NCBI GenBank assembly: GCA_009733575.1
Contig: ML769437.1
Location: forward strand, 1-64,000
DNA from: Gymnopus androsaceus JB14
Taxonomy: Eukaryota; Basidiomycota; Agaricomycetes; Agaricales; Omphalotaceae
Direction of reading: 5' to 3'
DNA: 64,000 nucleotides
Part shown: positions 12,602-24,115 of the stretch, one piece after another
Layout of the letters: each line of letters opens with the position of its first letter
Position numbering within the stretch: position 1 is the stretch's first letter
Translations under genes and position numbers: made by a program
Notes under the pieces: generated by a model
Seen by the model: only the letters and a program-made list of their open reading frames with translations
What the model was told of the DNA's origin: nothing
Databases searched by the model: none

Positions 12602-15600
12602 CAAGGGGGGTCCGGCATTCGAAGCGCTGAGATCGTGTGGTTTGTTTGCTCGTGTGGTCAATTGGGCGCTCAAACTTTCATACAGGGAAAAGGGTAATCT
12701 GAAATCATCTTTTTCCTCGCTATAGATACAAGAAATCTGAATAGACAAATATCTTTTAACGTACTTTAAGCTGTATGGGCCAAGCTCATACAAAAATTGA
12801 GCCGTATTTGAAAGAATCGCAAGTAAAATAACAATTTCTCGAAAGTTCACGTTTGGTTCACGTGGTAACTGAACGTGTACCATATTGAAGCGCCCGTACT
12901 TCGCCTCACTCGTTCATCGCGTCAATACGAATCTTTATTCCAGTAAGTCCTCATTCCCATTCAGACGGATTCAAAAACTAAATTATGTCTCTTATAGTGC
13001 TAAATTCAATATAATTAAGGCCCAAAATAATACCGACACGACTTGAATATGGATGCTTTGGGACTGTACGGCTCGGACGATGTTCAGATGGATTTGGATG
13101 AAGTTGGGGATGGCATGGATGATCCTTTCACTGCTATAGACTCCGCACCTGGTCCTCCGAGCTTTATTCCTTCCCACAATTACAATGAAATGGATACAGA
13201 TGATCCAATTGACTTGCTCTCGCATCATTCTAGCAATCTTTCCTGGAGGGATCCGGAGCCTCCAAGTCCCGTCGAATTTTATCGTTCTCCTTCTCAGTTC
13301 ATTCCTCATAAATCTTCATACGAAATGCCGCCGCCTTCACCATCTTTTACACCCAGTCGTTCTCTCAGCCCCAGTGAATCTAAAAACACTCGAAAATGCG
13401 ATCTCTGTGGTTCCGAAGTTCATATTGATGCTCAGAATTACAAATGGAATCTTCATCGAGGCAGTTTCGAATGTCAGAAGAAAGCACGTCGAGCTGAGCG
13501 TGAACAGAGAAAGGTAGAGGACAACGAAGCGGAATGCCGTCGGAGGTCTCTTTCCATTGATGTCTCTCGTGGCCGTTCGCAGTCTGTCATATCCGCGGGG
13601 TCTCGTGGCCGTTCGCCATCTGTCATGTCCATCGATCCTGCTACTCCATCCTCCAGTCATCATGTATTTACTGCAAATCCCTCCCACGGTCGTTCACAAT
13701 CTGTCATGTCGATTGATTCTGATACTTCCTTTTCTCTACAACATGACCCTGTCTCAATGAAATGTCCTGGAGTTTCCTCCGGACTTTCGACGTTCGATTA
13801 TCCATTGATGCTACATACCATTGCACCCAAGAAATACCCTTTCAGGTCATACCAAGAGGTTCGCATTGGTAACTCTGACCCAATACAGTACATCCGTGCA
13901 CTGTCTTGTCGTGGCAAGTGTGCATCAAGTGCTGGTGCATGCCTGGACTGCCTTGCGCTCTTAGGGAGTAATGCACTCGCTGAACTGCTGGAACGAGCTA
14001 AGGAAGAACCGAAACCTCATGCGCCTCTCGCGTCATTGTCTTACAGACAACTCTGTACCCTCAATGAACGCAAGGATAAGTTGCTCAAGATTGAGCGGAC
14101 GAAGGTAATCTACTTTCTATCCTAACTCGTTTCATATAATGATTTTATTAATCCACAGGTCTTCAATTTGGAACGTCAGCTTGAAACAGCCAATTCAAAG
14201 CTTACGACATACAAGCGGATTACAGATGCAGTTGCTGAGGGTGATGTGAAGCGCATTGATGCAGTCGTACGCGTAGCTATTCGCCAAAATGCAAGTGCAG
14301 ATGAAATTCTCAACCGTTTGGAGAGAGCAGCGAAAAACGTTTATTCGGCAAAAGATTTTACGAGACGCGAGAAGGACTTTGTTCTTTTGATGAAACGTTT
14401 TGGAGCTGGGTCGAATGGTGTCTACGCGCTTTCGAAGATGTTTGGATTACCTTCCATGACAACTGTACGAGGTTCGCGTTCAGTACGACTCAAACTTTCC
14501 ACATCTGCCATCACTGCTGCCGATATTTCGTGGAATTTTAAAAACTTCGTGATTCCTCATCTTCCCACTCCCTCTGGATCTCCAACTACTGGTTGTTCGA
14601 TTATGTTCGATGGCTTCCACGTTACCCAAAAGGCACGAAAAGTTGGGAATGATGTTGGAGGTTTGTGCCGTGAGCACGCTCCGGACCATGATCTTCAATT
14701 GAGAGATCTTCCTACATTGCAGAAGCTCGCTTTGGTGGTCCATGAAACAAAGATGTGTCACTATGCCCGTGAAGCTACAGTCTTTTTTCTTGGTCCAATG
14801 CGGGGGGTGAACTATGCTGCTCTTCCGTTCATTGTCTCTGGATCATGCAAGATGGAGCAGGCACCACAGCTAATGGAAACTCTTTCGACTATAATCGATC
14901 TGTACGAAGTCTACATGAAACCATACCTCGGTCCTTTACTCCTGTCATGTACTGATGGAGATGCTGTGTATCGAGCAGCACAACATCAACTCTTGACATC
15001 CTGTAGACCAGATCCAGGTACTGCTCTTCATGTGGCGTTATCCTCTCTCGCTGGTTTCAATACTACCTGTGGCAAATATGATGTCGTTTTTGGTCCTGAT
15101 CCCAAACATATCGTGAAACGTAAGTTTATTTCTGTTCTCAAATATATAGAGGTTCATATTTTTTAGGTGCCGCAAATCTTCTACGCTCTGCTGAAGGTAC
15201 AATGGTGATTTCTGTTGCTGTCATGCGGATTACCCTTCAGCAATGGCTTAGGAAATTTCCTGGGCTTGCTCCGAAAGACATTGAAAGCCTTACTGATCCT
15301 GTAGATCACCAAAATGTACCAAAAGCGGTGAAGCTCCTTCGTCATGTCCAAATGGTTCCCAAATTTGTTCCTCATCGCTCCGACATGAACCCGCCGAGGC
15401 TAGTGAGCATCGAGCACTTGATCTCATTGGCCAACTTTGGTCATACCTTATCAACACTTTCATCACTCCCTCATACTCCTTGACCGAACAGCTAGAGAGT
15501 CTCGGTATCTACTCGCATCTTGCAATGGAGCTCTATATTCGGCATGGACCATCTCTGATGAGTCCTCAGCTCTACTACGATAGTCAGTCCCTAGTCAAGT

Positions 15601-18301
15601 CCTGCTATTTCTATGCAGAGCGTCAAAAGGAGCTGGACCCTAAAGAAAATGTCTATTTCTACCATAACGGTTCCAATCGAGGCGAACGCAAATTTTGCAG
15701 CGTCCGTACAGCAACTCACGATACAAATCCGGACATACTTGGGCTTGCTGATAGTCTTTCGGAAGACTCAGACATGGATAGGATTATCGAGGAAAATCCA
15801 GACCTCAACCGAGAACATCGTCGCACGTCATGGACTAATTCACCCAACATTGACCATGTAAACCCAAAATTTTTTGAAGGCGATCTTCGGGCAGCCAACG
15901 GCGATTCTTTATATGCCTGGGATTCAAGTCGGCGAAAGGCCGAGTCGCTTCTCTTATCCTTTGGGCTGAAGATCAATTTCCGTCAGTATTGGTCTGAGGG
16001 ATGGAATGTTCTCCAACCGTTTGGAGATGGAAGATACCCAGGTGTGTCTGCAAATGACCCAGTCGATCGTTCTATAATAGAGGCGCCACCTGCACCATTT
16101 ACTGCGGAAGACTTACTTGAGTCGTTGGCAGCCGATGCTGAAGGACATCCTACCATTACTTCCTCATCCTCTGACTTGAGTCCTCTGACGGCTCTTAGTT
16201 CATCTTCCATTCCTATTCCTCTGACCGTCCCCTCTGATATCGTTCTTGCATCACCTTTCAATCCTGATGTGGACTGTGAAGATACACAGGATGAGCCCGA
16301 TGTTTCACCGCTTTTCCTTTCAGAGGAAGAGGAGATGGCTGAACTAGACAGACTCGCAACATCGCTGGAGCTTCAGGATGTTCTCTCTCTCTCGGATAAC
16401 GAGAATATCCTGAAAACCTCCGTCAAAAATGAAGAGGATTTCTTCTCCGTTACCATTGGAGATAAATCTGGATTCGTATACAAATCTTCAGCGATTCGGC
16501 TACTATTCAGTGACCTAGGCTTCCGTTTATCTCCTGATCGACTGCTTCGTGTCCGTTCTTATGGCCGCGGTGGTCGTCGTGCCATAGACGATGAAGAGCT
16601 TGTGGCAGGAGACACTTTTACTGTTGGCCAGATGGCTGTTGTTCCGATTCGGACAGGACACATCATATCTGTTGGTCTGATGAAAGTTGTCCGTATTGAC
16701 TCGGATAAGCACAAGCGACTCTCAGATATCAGTGTATCAGATCTTGGAGCTCCAGATTCCCACCTCACTCTCTTTGGACATATCTATGACCTTGTTCCTG
16801 CCATCTCGTTTGATGCTGCTGTAGTCAATGAGAGTGACAAGGTTTGGGTTTCTCCCTCTGGCTTTGTTCTCTTCTCAGCAAAGAAGACTTCTTCATCTGC
16901 CAAATCCGGAACAGCGAGCGATGGCACTCGAAACTCTTTTACAGTTCAGCTCTCAGGTGCACTTGCTATTCCGATTACGCGTCCAAGTACGATCACAATT
17001 GAGGCCGTTCCAGAAGCTCATCGAGAACGGTTATCGATGATTGGTAGTTTGGGAGCTTTTTCATTCACTGAATCGGAAATACTTTCATTTATTGCGCAAC
17101 TTTTGGAGCGGAAAGGTCATCCGTCAATGAAGAAATTGAAAAACTATCAACAAACATCTTCATTCCCATACACGCGACCAGGTAATCTCAAAGTTCATCT
17201 CTTACTGACATACATTAATATATTTCTTTTCAGGTGTCGATGAGGCTGCCTTTGTCATCTCTGACTCGAGGATAACTCAATCAACTGCCATTCCGGTAAC
17301 ATCAGAATCTACCTCGAACGCTAGGGCTGCAAACCGATGCCGCATATGCAATGCCACCATGACTCCAACGGAAGGTCATAGTCGTGGCCATACTAGTCGC
17401 CACATATGCATTGTGATGCTATGTAACGGGATACAAGAACAAGATCTCATTGAAGAAGTAAGTTTGCGAGCCAGCTTATAGTTCTTTATTGTTTTGACAT
17501 TCATGCTTCAGATTGATACGGATAATCCATGTGGCTTCTGTGGCTCAAAGGATTGTACCACCGAACTCGAGATTACCAACGTGAAGAAGGGCACCCAAAA
17601 GGTCAAATCAAATTGCTTCTGGTACCACAACTTCCAATACAAAGCTGCACTGAAACCAACCGAACGAAACCCATCAACAAACGTCCCTGTCATCTGCACG
17701 TTATGCGAACCCGAGCTGAAAAATAACACAACGTATGCGGCAATCTGGAAGTATAATTTTCCACGACATATTCAAATTCATCATCCGACTCTTTGGGACA
17801 ACAATCTTGGTCAAATCGTTCAGAATCCTATACACAAGGGCCTGTGGGAGGACATGGCGGTCCCGCAGACAGAGATTGACGCAATGGTTAGTTGGGCAGA
17901 AGCAAGGGCGGAGAAACGACCTGCATCCCGTTCAGAAGACAACAGTAAGCGTGGCCGCGCTGTACCGATCCTTCCTACCAACCCTTAGTCCTTACTGTTG
18001 ACCCTGCAGACTTTGCGTCGATATCGTTTTTCTTGCTACAAATGCGTTTTTATGCTATCTCACTTGTTATTGCTCTCGCATCCAGTAATGAATGTTGTAT
18101 TACTATTGTAGATACTGTTTAATGTGCCTTTTATGGCTTGAATTGCATGCAACGAAGGAGATTGAAGAAATTTCGCGGCTAGGCGCCGAAAACAAACATA
18201 TGATGACAGCGATTTCCTTTTATATCATCATCATCATGGTAGCAAAAATCTTTTACACACGATCTCAGGAATTTTGATTCCGGACCCCCCTTGCCCCAGT
18301 G
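12597..18301 (+). mobile_element. 5.7-kb DNA transposon with terminal inverted repeats
   Basis: The right end, read on the minus strand from 18301, is CACTGGGGCAAGGGGGGTCC; the left end carries CAAGGGGGGTCCGG from 12602. A second shared block, CTGAGATCGTGTG, lies about 30 bp inside each end (12628-12640 and 18260-18274). The TIRs are therefore about 50 bp. The element encloses one multi-exon gene with zinc-binding clusters and an acidic-residue core typical of DDE transposases. The first eight bases of the left tip are missing because the MITE abuts it. The gene carries a frameshift, so this copy is probably not autonomous. Confidence 0.8.
13049..17988 (+). CDS. DDE-type transposase-like protein with zinc-binding clusters; one apparent frameshift
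   Basis: Exons 13049-14104, 14159-15119, 15167-17181, 17234-17457 and 17512-17988 give a protein of over 1500 residues. The N-terminus is acidic; then comes a Cys-rich block CDLCGSEV..H..C and three RGRSxSVxS repeats; then CRGKCASSAGACLDC; then a coiled-coil stretch. The core has D-containing blocks SIMFDGFHVTQ, LLSCTDGDAVYRAAQ and FGPDPKHIVKR, which resemble RNase-H-fold transposases and recall P-element/THAP9-type enzymes (inference). The C-terminus has CRICNAT..H..H..H, CGFCGS and CTLCEPE..FPRHIQIHH, a BED/C2H2-like zinc site. At about 15391 the frame shifts by one base (MNP to AEASEHRALDLIG), so the copy is probably dead. Basidiomycete genomes hold many proteins of this type. Confidence 0.7.
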
Positions 18302-18445
18302 TGAAAGAAAGCTTGCCGTCCGCGTCATTTAAGGTCCAGCGTCTATCTAGCGTCTAGTCGGCCATCATTCCCGCAGCTACACACGCAAGCGCTTCAGTCA
18401 AACCTTAGCTTACGCGTAATTACTCCGTCCACGGAAACCTATACA
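17989..18445. other. Transposon right end and F-box gene promoter
   Basis: The transposon 3' region runs to its terminal inverted repeat ending at 18301. The remaining 144 bp to the F-box-like start codon form a compact upstream region with no obvious TATA box. Confidence 0.6.
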
Positions 18446-19864
18446 ATGATCTCTTCTTCCCGCTCTGCCCTAATCTTTACTCATAGCGTTATATCTCCAG
18501 CTCAACATCTCCCTTTCGATGTTCTGAGCGAGATTTTCAAGTATCTTCCCGACCTTGAACTCGCTGAAGAAGCCGAATCTGAAGTCATCTCTCCCAAGAC
18601 GGGACCATATATCCTTCGTCCTGCGAAATATCCGTGGTACTTGACGCGTATTTGTAGTGCATGGCGCTATGCTGCTCTTTACGAAGCGCGATTGTGGAGT
18701 CGAGTGCATGTTGAAGTAGGTCACAGAAGTCCGTCTCCAGGAAAGGTCGAGCTATTGCGGGAGTATCTCAGTAGAAGTAGGAATCAACCTCTCTTTGTCT
18801 CTATTCATTGCACTTGGGTTGGAGGAGCCGAGGAAAATGCTTTGTTGTCCGTGCTCTTTCCTACGAGTAATCGCTGGGTATTTTTCTCTCTCCATGTACT
18901 GTCCAAGTGCCTGTCAACATTTCACGCTCTCGCCGACTCATTTCCGAACTTGGAGACCCTCCATCTCTATGTCGCTCATCAAGGCCCACGTACTGGAACA
19001 ACTGACGTTCACGAAATCTTTCACAACGCACCACGTCTTCATACCGTTCGCTTTAGGAATTCCGAAGATCGTTCCATCTTCCCAATGCCACTGGACCAAC
19101 TCCGAGTGTACCACGGTCCTACATCATCCATCCCACCCGAATCTGGCTACGAATGGATCTCCAATTTACGCTGGTGCTCCTTTGCCGCTAATAGACGACA
19201 AACAGACTGGATATTGGATCCTAATGCTAAAGTTACCGCTCCTTACATGCGCGAGCTGTCTATCCAAGAGCGAATTCTATCTGTCAACACTGTTGCTATC
19301 TTTAAGATGTTGACCTTGCCCAATCTCGAAATCCTTCGCATCGAAAGCACCGATAGAGCACGCCTTTGTCCCGCGATTACTTCCCTACTCCATCGGTCAG
19401 CTTGCATCCTTACCGAGCTCTGCCTCGACATTCCCGACCTAGATCTGGACATGACTACTGTCCTCGAAGACACCCCACAGGTCACCAAGCTCCGACTCAC
19501 GGCCAAAAAGGTTCTTTCGAGCTTTTTTTCGCCATGGACGTACAACCCAGAAACGCATATGGAGGCTCCTTGTCTTCTGCAGTACCTCGAACATCTTGAC
19601 CTCGGTCGATGCACCTTCACTCCTCATGCCGAAATCACCCTGATGCAGGCTATCCGATCTCGCTGGCAAGTCCCTCAGACGTCGACACTGTCAGCGGACA
19701 AGTATTTTGGTGGGCCGAGTGTCCATAGCGTCGTTCGCCTTCGTAGCTTCCAGGTGCCGTACAAGTTTCAACGAACGAAGAGGTCTCAGAAGAAGGATTT
19801 GAAAGTGTGGAAAGCGGAAGGGTTGGATATCCAGTTTGGACCAGGAAGTTTGAATCGACTGTGA
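18446..19864 (+). CDS. F-box-like protein, intact, single exon
   Basis: A 472-residue frame with an N-terminal F-box-like motif (LPFDVLSEIFKYLP at about 23-36, then ICSAWRYAAL..RLWSRV) followed by irregular leucine-rich segments such as FPNLETLHLYV and LPNLEILRI. This is the layout of the large agaric F-box-like family, thought to bind Skp1 through the F-box and substrates through the C-terminus, as SCF ubiquitin ligase adaptors. The frame is unbroken and starts with a good ATG 144 bp beyond the transposon end. A decayed copy of its C-terminal half lies at 30.9-31.4 kb, and its 3' flank recurs near 25.9 and 31.9 kb, so this gene is one source of the duplication array. Confidence 0.85.
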   Translation: MISSSRSALIFTHSVISPAQHLPFDVLSEIFKYLPDLELAEEAESEVISPKTGPYILRPAKYPWYLTRICSAWRYAALYEARLWSRVHVEVGHRSPSPGKVELLREYLSRSRNQPLFVSIHCTWVGGAEENALLSVLFPTSNRWVFFSLHVLSKCLSTFHALADSFPNLETLHLYVAHQGPRTGTTDVHEIFHNAPRLHTVRFRNSEDRSIFPMPLDQLRVYHGPTSSIPPESGYEWISNLRWCSFAANRRQTDWILDPNAKVTAPYMRELSIQERILSVNTVAIFKMLTLPNLEILRIESTDRARLCPAITSLLHRSACILTELCLDIPDLDLDMTTVLEDTPQVTKLRLTAKKVLSSFFSPWTYNPETHMEAPCLLQYLEHLDLGRCTFTPHAEITLMQAIRSRWQVPQTSTLSADKYFGGPSVHSVVRLRSFQVPYKFQRTKRSQKKDLKVWKAEGLDIQFGPGSLNRL

Positions 19865-19970
19865 TCGTCGTGGAGGTTTTTTTCATTTCTAGCACTCGCT
19901 CGCGTTTAGATGATTTCTTTTCTTATTATCTTACCACGAGAAGACTTACTTTTTTGTGATTAAGCTAGGC

Positions 19971-20350
19971 TGTTTCCCAGTCGGCACCCGGAACTGACAG
20001 GTGTGTTCAACGACTTGGAGGAGTCAGGGTGATAGGTCGTTGGTTTCGTTGCGCTTGATTAGAATTTAGACCCCCAATCGTTCCAAAGCACAATGACGAG
20101 TCTATCACCCCACGACTACTCGCACGCAGGATAAGTGCATGGAGCCCGCCGTGCCCGTAGTTGCAGGCGTCTGGCGTGTCCGTCGTGTAGTAGTTGGCTG
20201 TGGCCATGTGTCGCTTCGATGATGGTCCAAGAAGAAAGGTGAAGTTGGGATGTTGCTGCAGTTTATGTGCGAGGTTCTGTTTCGGAGACAAAGCGCCAGT
20301 AGCGAAGATGTTTCAACAACTCGGAAGGGCTTTACGCGCAATTTCTTCTA
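19971..20350. repeat. Duplicated 3'-flank segment S, copy 0
   Basis: A segment starting ctgtttcccagtcggcacc and containing ccccaatcgttccaaagcac and agtctatcaccccacg recurs at 25.89-26.1 kb and 31.88-32.1 kb with about 85-95 percent identity by eye. Here it is the immediate 3' flank of the intact F-box-like gene, which marks this as the likely origin. No coding content. Confidence 0.75.
20196..20225. repeat. 30-bp direct repeat, left copy
   Basis: A 30-bp stretch beginning ggctgtggccatgtg is identical to 22516-22545. The two copies bracket the 2.3-kb block that holds FVKG copy A. Confidence 0.85.
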
Positions 20351-21199
20351 ACTGACTAGATGCCTTGATCGATGATGTTGACATGCTCCCCAAATTATTT
20401 GATAGAAACCGCAGATAATGAGGGAACGTAGTAGTACGATTGAAAATATTTAGTAAAGGGTTGCACAATGATAGAGCTGGATATTACTCTGTCAACCAGT
20501 CTCGCCAGTGGGATGAGTCCCGATATGAGATGATTTGAGCTGTAACCTCTCGTTCTTGGCTACAATATTTGCTGAACTGGCACAGAGATTGGAGAAGAGT
20601 TTCAATGTCCTACTGGAACAACATTGTCATAAGAAAGTGTGATTTTGAAGCAGAAGTCAATGCTCACTCGAAAGAACTATAGAGAGCATGAGATTCTGGA
20701 TCCGCTCATGTTTGACACAATCGTGTTATATCGAAGTCAGAGTCAACACTATATCAAGGGTCAGTAGCTACTTAGCTGAGCTAGACGGACGAACCAGATG
20801 AAACATGAACGTTCAACACCAGAGTCCTAAGGCTATAGGACATCAGTTCTCAAACACGCTACAAGATCTAACTATATTTATCTCCTGACTAAATGATTGT
20901 AATGCATGAATGGCTCAGGGCCTTATGCTTTTGACGTCCCATGAGAAAGGGTGCCATTTAGGAAAAATTGAGGCCATGCAATTGGCCGTGGGTCGCAAAA
21001 GGAAATTGGCGAAGAGATGAGAGATGAATATGAATATTTCGATGATTACTTCGTTACAGTTACAACAGGGGATCCACAAACTTGCGATACAATCTCTATC
21101 TTCACCTCTGACCAGCAGAGACTACCAGTAAATTAAACCCGACCAGGATCTAAACTATACCAGTGACTTCAGGCTTTTGAACGAGAACGGGTGCCATTA
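20351..21199. other. Non-coding stretch between F-box gene and FVKG copy A
   Basis: No open frame with recognisable features. Near 21041-21095 it contains the block cgttacagttacaacagggg, which also lies in the 3' flanks of FVKG copies B (22610-22640) and C (28910-28940), so the right-hand part is 3' flank of copy A. Confidence 0.5.
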
Positions 21200-22440
21200 C
21201 CGCCTTTTCCTCAACGATGAGAGATACGGGATAAGAAAAAGCAAGGAACACGTAGCTGGCCTCGAGTAATTATACCTCCAAATGATCTTTTGCCTCTCTC
21301 TCGCGTCTTGCCTTCTGGCCTACATATCGAGATCAGAAAAGGAATCAACATAAAGAGCTGAAAACTTACCTTGAAGACTTTGAGTGGCGCCGCCGAGATC
21401 GATTCATCGTTGGCAGGCTTCCAACTCGCTTTGAGTAGCGCCGTCGAGATTGACTGATTGGGAGTAAGATTCGAGACATCCGCCAATCTCCTCCGCTGAT
21501 AGTATGCGTTCCATTAGACGAATATTTGAGATGCAAGAGCGTAGCAAGACTAGCCTTGGCCGGATGTTCGACGTCCTGAGTCGCCTTCTTCCAACCCTGT
21601 GGTTTGTTTCATGAGAAACGACAAAAAAACGGTGACATCCACCTTGGTTGGCGTCACTGGAATTTCGCCAACCTTTCGAAGTAAGAATTTTCGTTGACCC
21701 TAGTAGATACCCAATTGAGACGAGAGCAGCAAAAAGATGTCAAAGTTTACTTACTGCGGTCGACGAGAAGAAAGCTTTTGACTATGATATGACACTATTA
21801 ACACTCTGATTTAGAGAAGAGTTCGCAAACTCGAATATAATAACACATATGAGCAGTACTGCGCTGTCAGCCTGGTTTGCAGTCTCCCTACGAAAGGCAA
21901 GGATTCGGAAGGCCTTATTGCTTAGCAACGCTTCGATTGAGCCGATAATCCAACTAGGCAAATTGATAATGGACTTACCGACTGCGAAGAGCCTTCAAAG
22001 TCATCAAGAACAGGTTTCCTGCTCGACGAATCAGCTTTGAAAAGAGAGAGACGAAGGCGAACCATCATTCAAAGACAGATATGCAGTTCTTCCAGATACA
22101 AGTAGAGAGCAGGCCGCAAGATTTCACATCTATATTCTACATCTCCCTGCCAATGAAAAAAAAAAAAGAGGGAGCGGGTGCTCCTGTCTTCAACCTGCAC
22201 TCAGACTCGGGACGATGAGTGACGATGTTGCCTATACACTCATTAACGATGTCGGCACCAGCCTATCAAAGTAAAATAGCACATCAGCATTGAACTGGGT
22301 ATTAGCGAGTTACAAGACTGATCTTTCCGAATAAATCATGGACCCAACTCCAGCTTTTCCGATATCCACCATCAAGCCTCCTCATATACAGCGGCGGCCT
22401 TTTGTAGTTGGGTTCCCCGAGTGTGGAAGAACTTACGAGT
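21200..22440 (-). pseudogene. FVKG-family copy A, truncated at the N-terminus
   Basis: Related to copy B downstream. It keeps the exon RRRLADVSNLTPNQSIST (minus strand, about 21355-21485, with an internal duplication of the ISAAPLK-type segment), the following exon start ARRQDARER, and remnants of the earlier exons near 21740-21780, 22080-22260 and 22310-22430. The first exon is missing: similarity to copy B stops near 22440, after the segment encoding the end of exon 1. It is therefore 5'-truncated and probably inactive. Confidence 0.65.
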
Positions 22441-22515
22441 CGAGTAATAAAAGTGGTGAATTCAAAGTAACAAAGCGCGTAGGTCAGTCTGCGTCATCAG
22501 GCGTCATCTAGGCAA

Positions 22516-22545
22516 GGCTGTGGCCATGTGTCGCTTCGATGATGG
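22516..22545. repeat. 30-bp direct repeat, right copy
   Basis: Identical to 20196-20225. It lies just beyond the truncated 5' end of FVKG copy A and in the 3' flank of copy B. Confidence 0.85.
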
Positions 22546-22699
22546 AAGTCAATGAGAAACGACGCGCCAGATAACGATTTTCTAGCTGACTTGCCAAAAC
22601 AGTCATTACTTTGTTACAGTTACAGTTACAACAGGGACAAATCGATACATATTTCTATCTTTCAGTTCCGACCAGCAGAAAATCTGACACCGACCAAAC

Positions 22700-24115
22700 T
22701 CAAAGTGAACCATCAAATTTCGAACGAGACCGGGTCCCATTAGAGACTGCGTTTTCGTCGGACGCTAGAAATACGGAATAAGGAAAGCAAGAAAACGTGG
22801 CTAGCCTTGAACGTACCTCCGAAAAACTTCCTGACTTTCTTGCGCGTCTCTAACTTCAAGTTTTTGGCCTGTGTTGAGATCAGCCTCAATGGAAAAGAAC
22901 ATGAAGCGCTGTGACTTACCTTGATTTTCAATGGTGCTGCCGAGATGGACTCGTCATTATTCCGACTGGGACCTGGAACATTCGAGACATCCGCCAGTTT
23001 CCTTCTCTGATATGCGTTCCATTAGACGAACATTTGAGATGCAACAGCGTAGCAAGACTAACCTTGGCCGGATGTTCCACGTCCTGAGTCGCCTTCTTCC
23101 GAGCCTGTGGTTTGTTTCATGGGAAACGAGAACAACAACAAAATGGTAATATTTACCTTCGTTGGCGTCACTGGAAGTTCACCAGTCTTTCGATAGCAGA
23201 ATCCTTGTTGACCCTAGTAGATATCCGATTGAAACGAGAGCAGCAACAAAATGCCAAGTCACTTACGTGTACTATCGTCGAGGAAGCTTTCACTGACGCA
23301 AGCCTTTCACTACGACGCTATTGAGGCTTTGATTCAGATGACAGTCCGCATAAAGTCGAGAACAAAAACACATACGAGCACTACGCTGTTAACTTGGCTT
23401 GCAGTATCCGAGTCCCTACGAAAGGCTGGGATTCGGAAGGCCTCGGTCCGCCTTATCGCCTAGTAAAGCTTCGATTGAGACGATAATCCAACAGCTAGGC
23501 AAATGATGATGGGCTTACAGACTGTGGAGAACCGTCAAAGTCGTTAGGAAGTGGATTCCTGCTCGAATAATCAGCTTCGGAAGAGAAAGAGGAAGGCAGT
23601 CTCTTACCAACGTTGGTAGATGTGCGGGAATTCATCCATATACGAGTTGAGAATATGGCGGATAATTTCACGTCTATATTCCACATCTCCCTTACCAACG
23701 TGAACAAAGAGGGAGCGGGTGCGTAGGTTGACACTCCGTGTCTTCAACCTGCACTCAGAAAGACGAGTGACGATGTTGCCTATACACTCGTTAATGACGT
23801 CGACGCCGGTCTGTTGCAGCAAAATAGCCCATCAGCAACTGGGTATCAGCGAACTACAAGACTGACCTTTCTGAATAAATCATCAGCTCCCAACTCCAGC
23901 TTCTCCGACATCCACCATCCAACCTCCTCATGTACAGCCGCACGGCCCTTCTTGTAAAACAGCTGCTCTTCTGGCTTCGAGAGGCCCAGGATCTTCTCTT
24001 CAGGTAAGGGCAGAGAAGGTTGAGGGTGATGATGAACGCTGGCCTGGAAAGCGGTAGACAACGCCTTACGAAGCTCGAAGATGTTGTAGATTCCTTTGAC
24101 AAAAGCTCCCTGCAT
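22700..24115 (-). CDS. FVKG-family protein, apparently intact nine-exon copy (copy B)
   Basis: Nine exons splice in phase into about 281 residues. The first three are 24115-23867, 23810-23608 and 23558-23519. Later ones encode RRSERLASVKASSTIVH, GQQGFCYRKTGELPVTPTK, ARKKATQDVEHPAK, RRKLADVSNVPGPS and on, AKNLKLETRKKVRKFFG, and a last exon ending KFDGSL. The first exon starts MQGAFVKGIYNIFELRKAL and is helical; exon 2 holds LFVHVGKGDVEYRREIIRHI. The C-terminal third is short, basic exons rich in K and R, suggesting a nuclear or nucleic-acid-binding tail (inference). There is no signal peptide or membrane segment. Exon phases and sequences are conserved in copies A and C, which supports a real gene. 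I do not recognise the family. An E-box (CACGTG) lies about 500 bp upstream. Confidence 0.65.
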
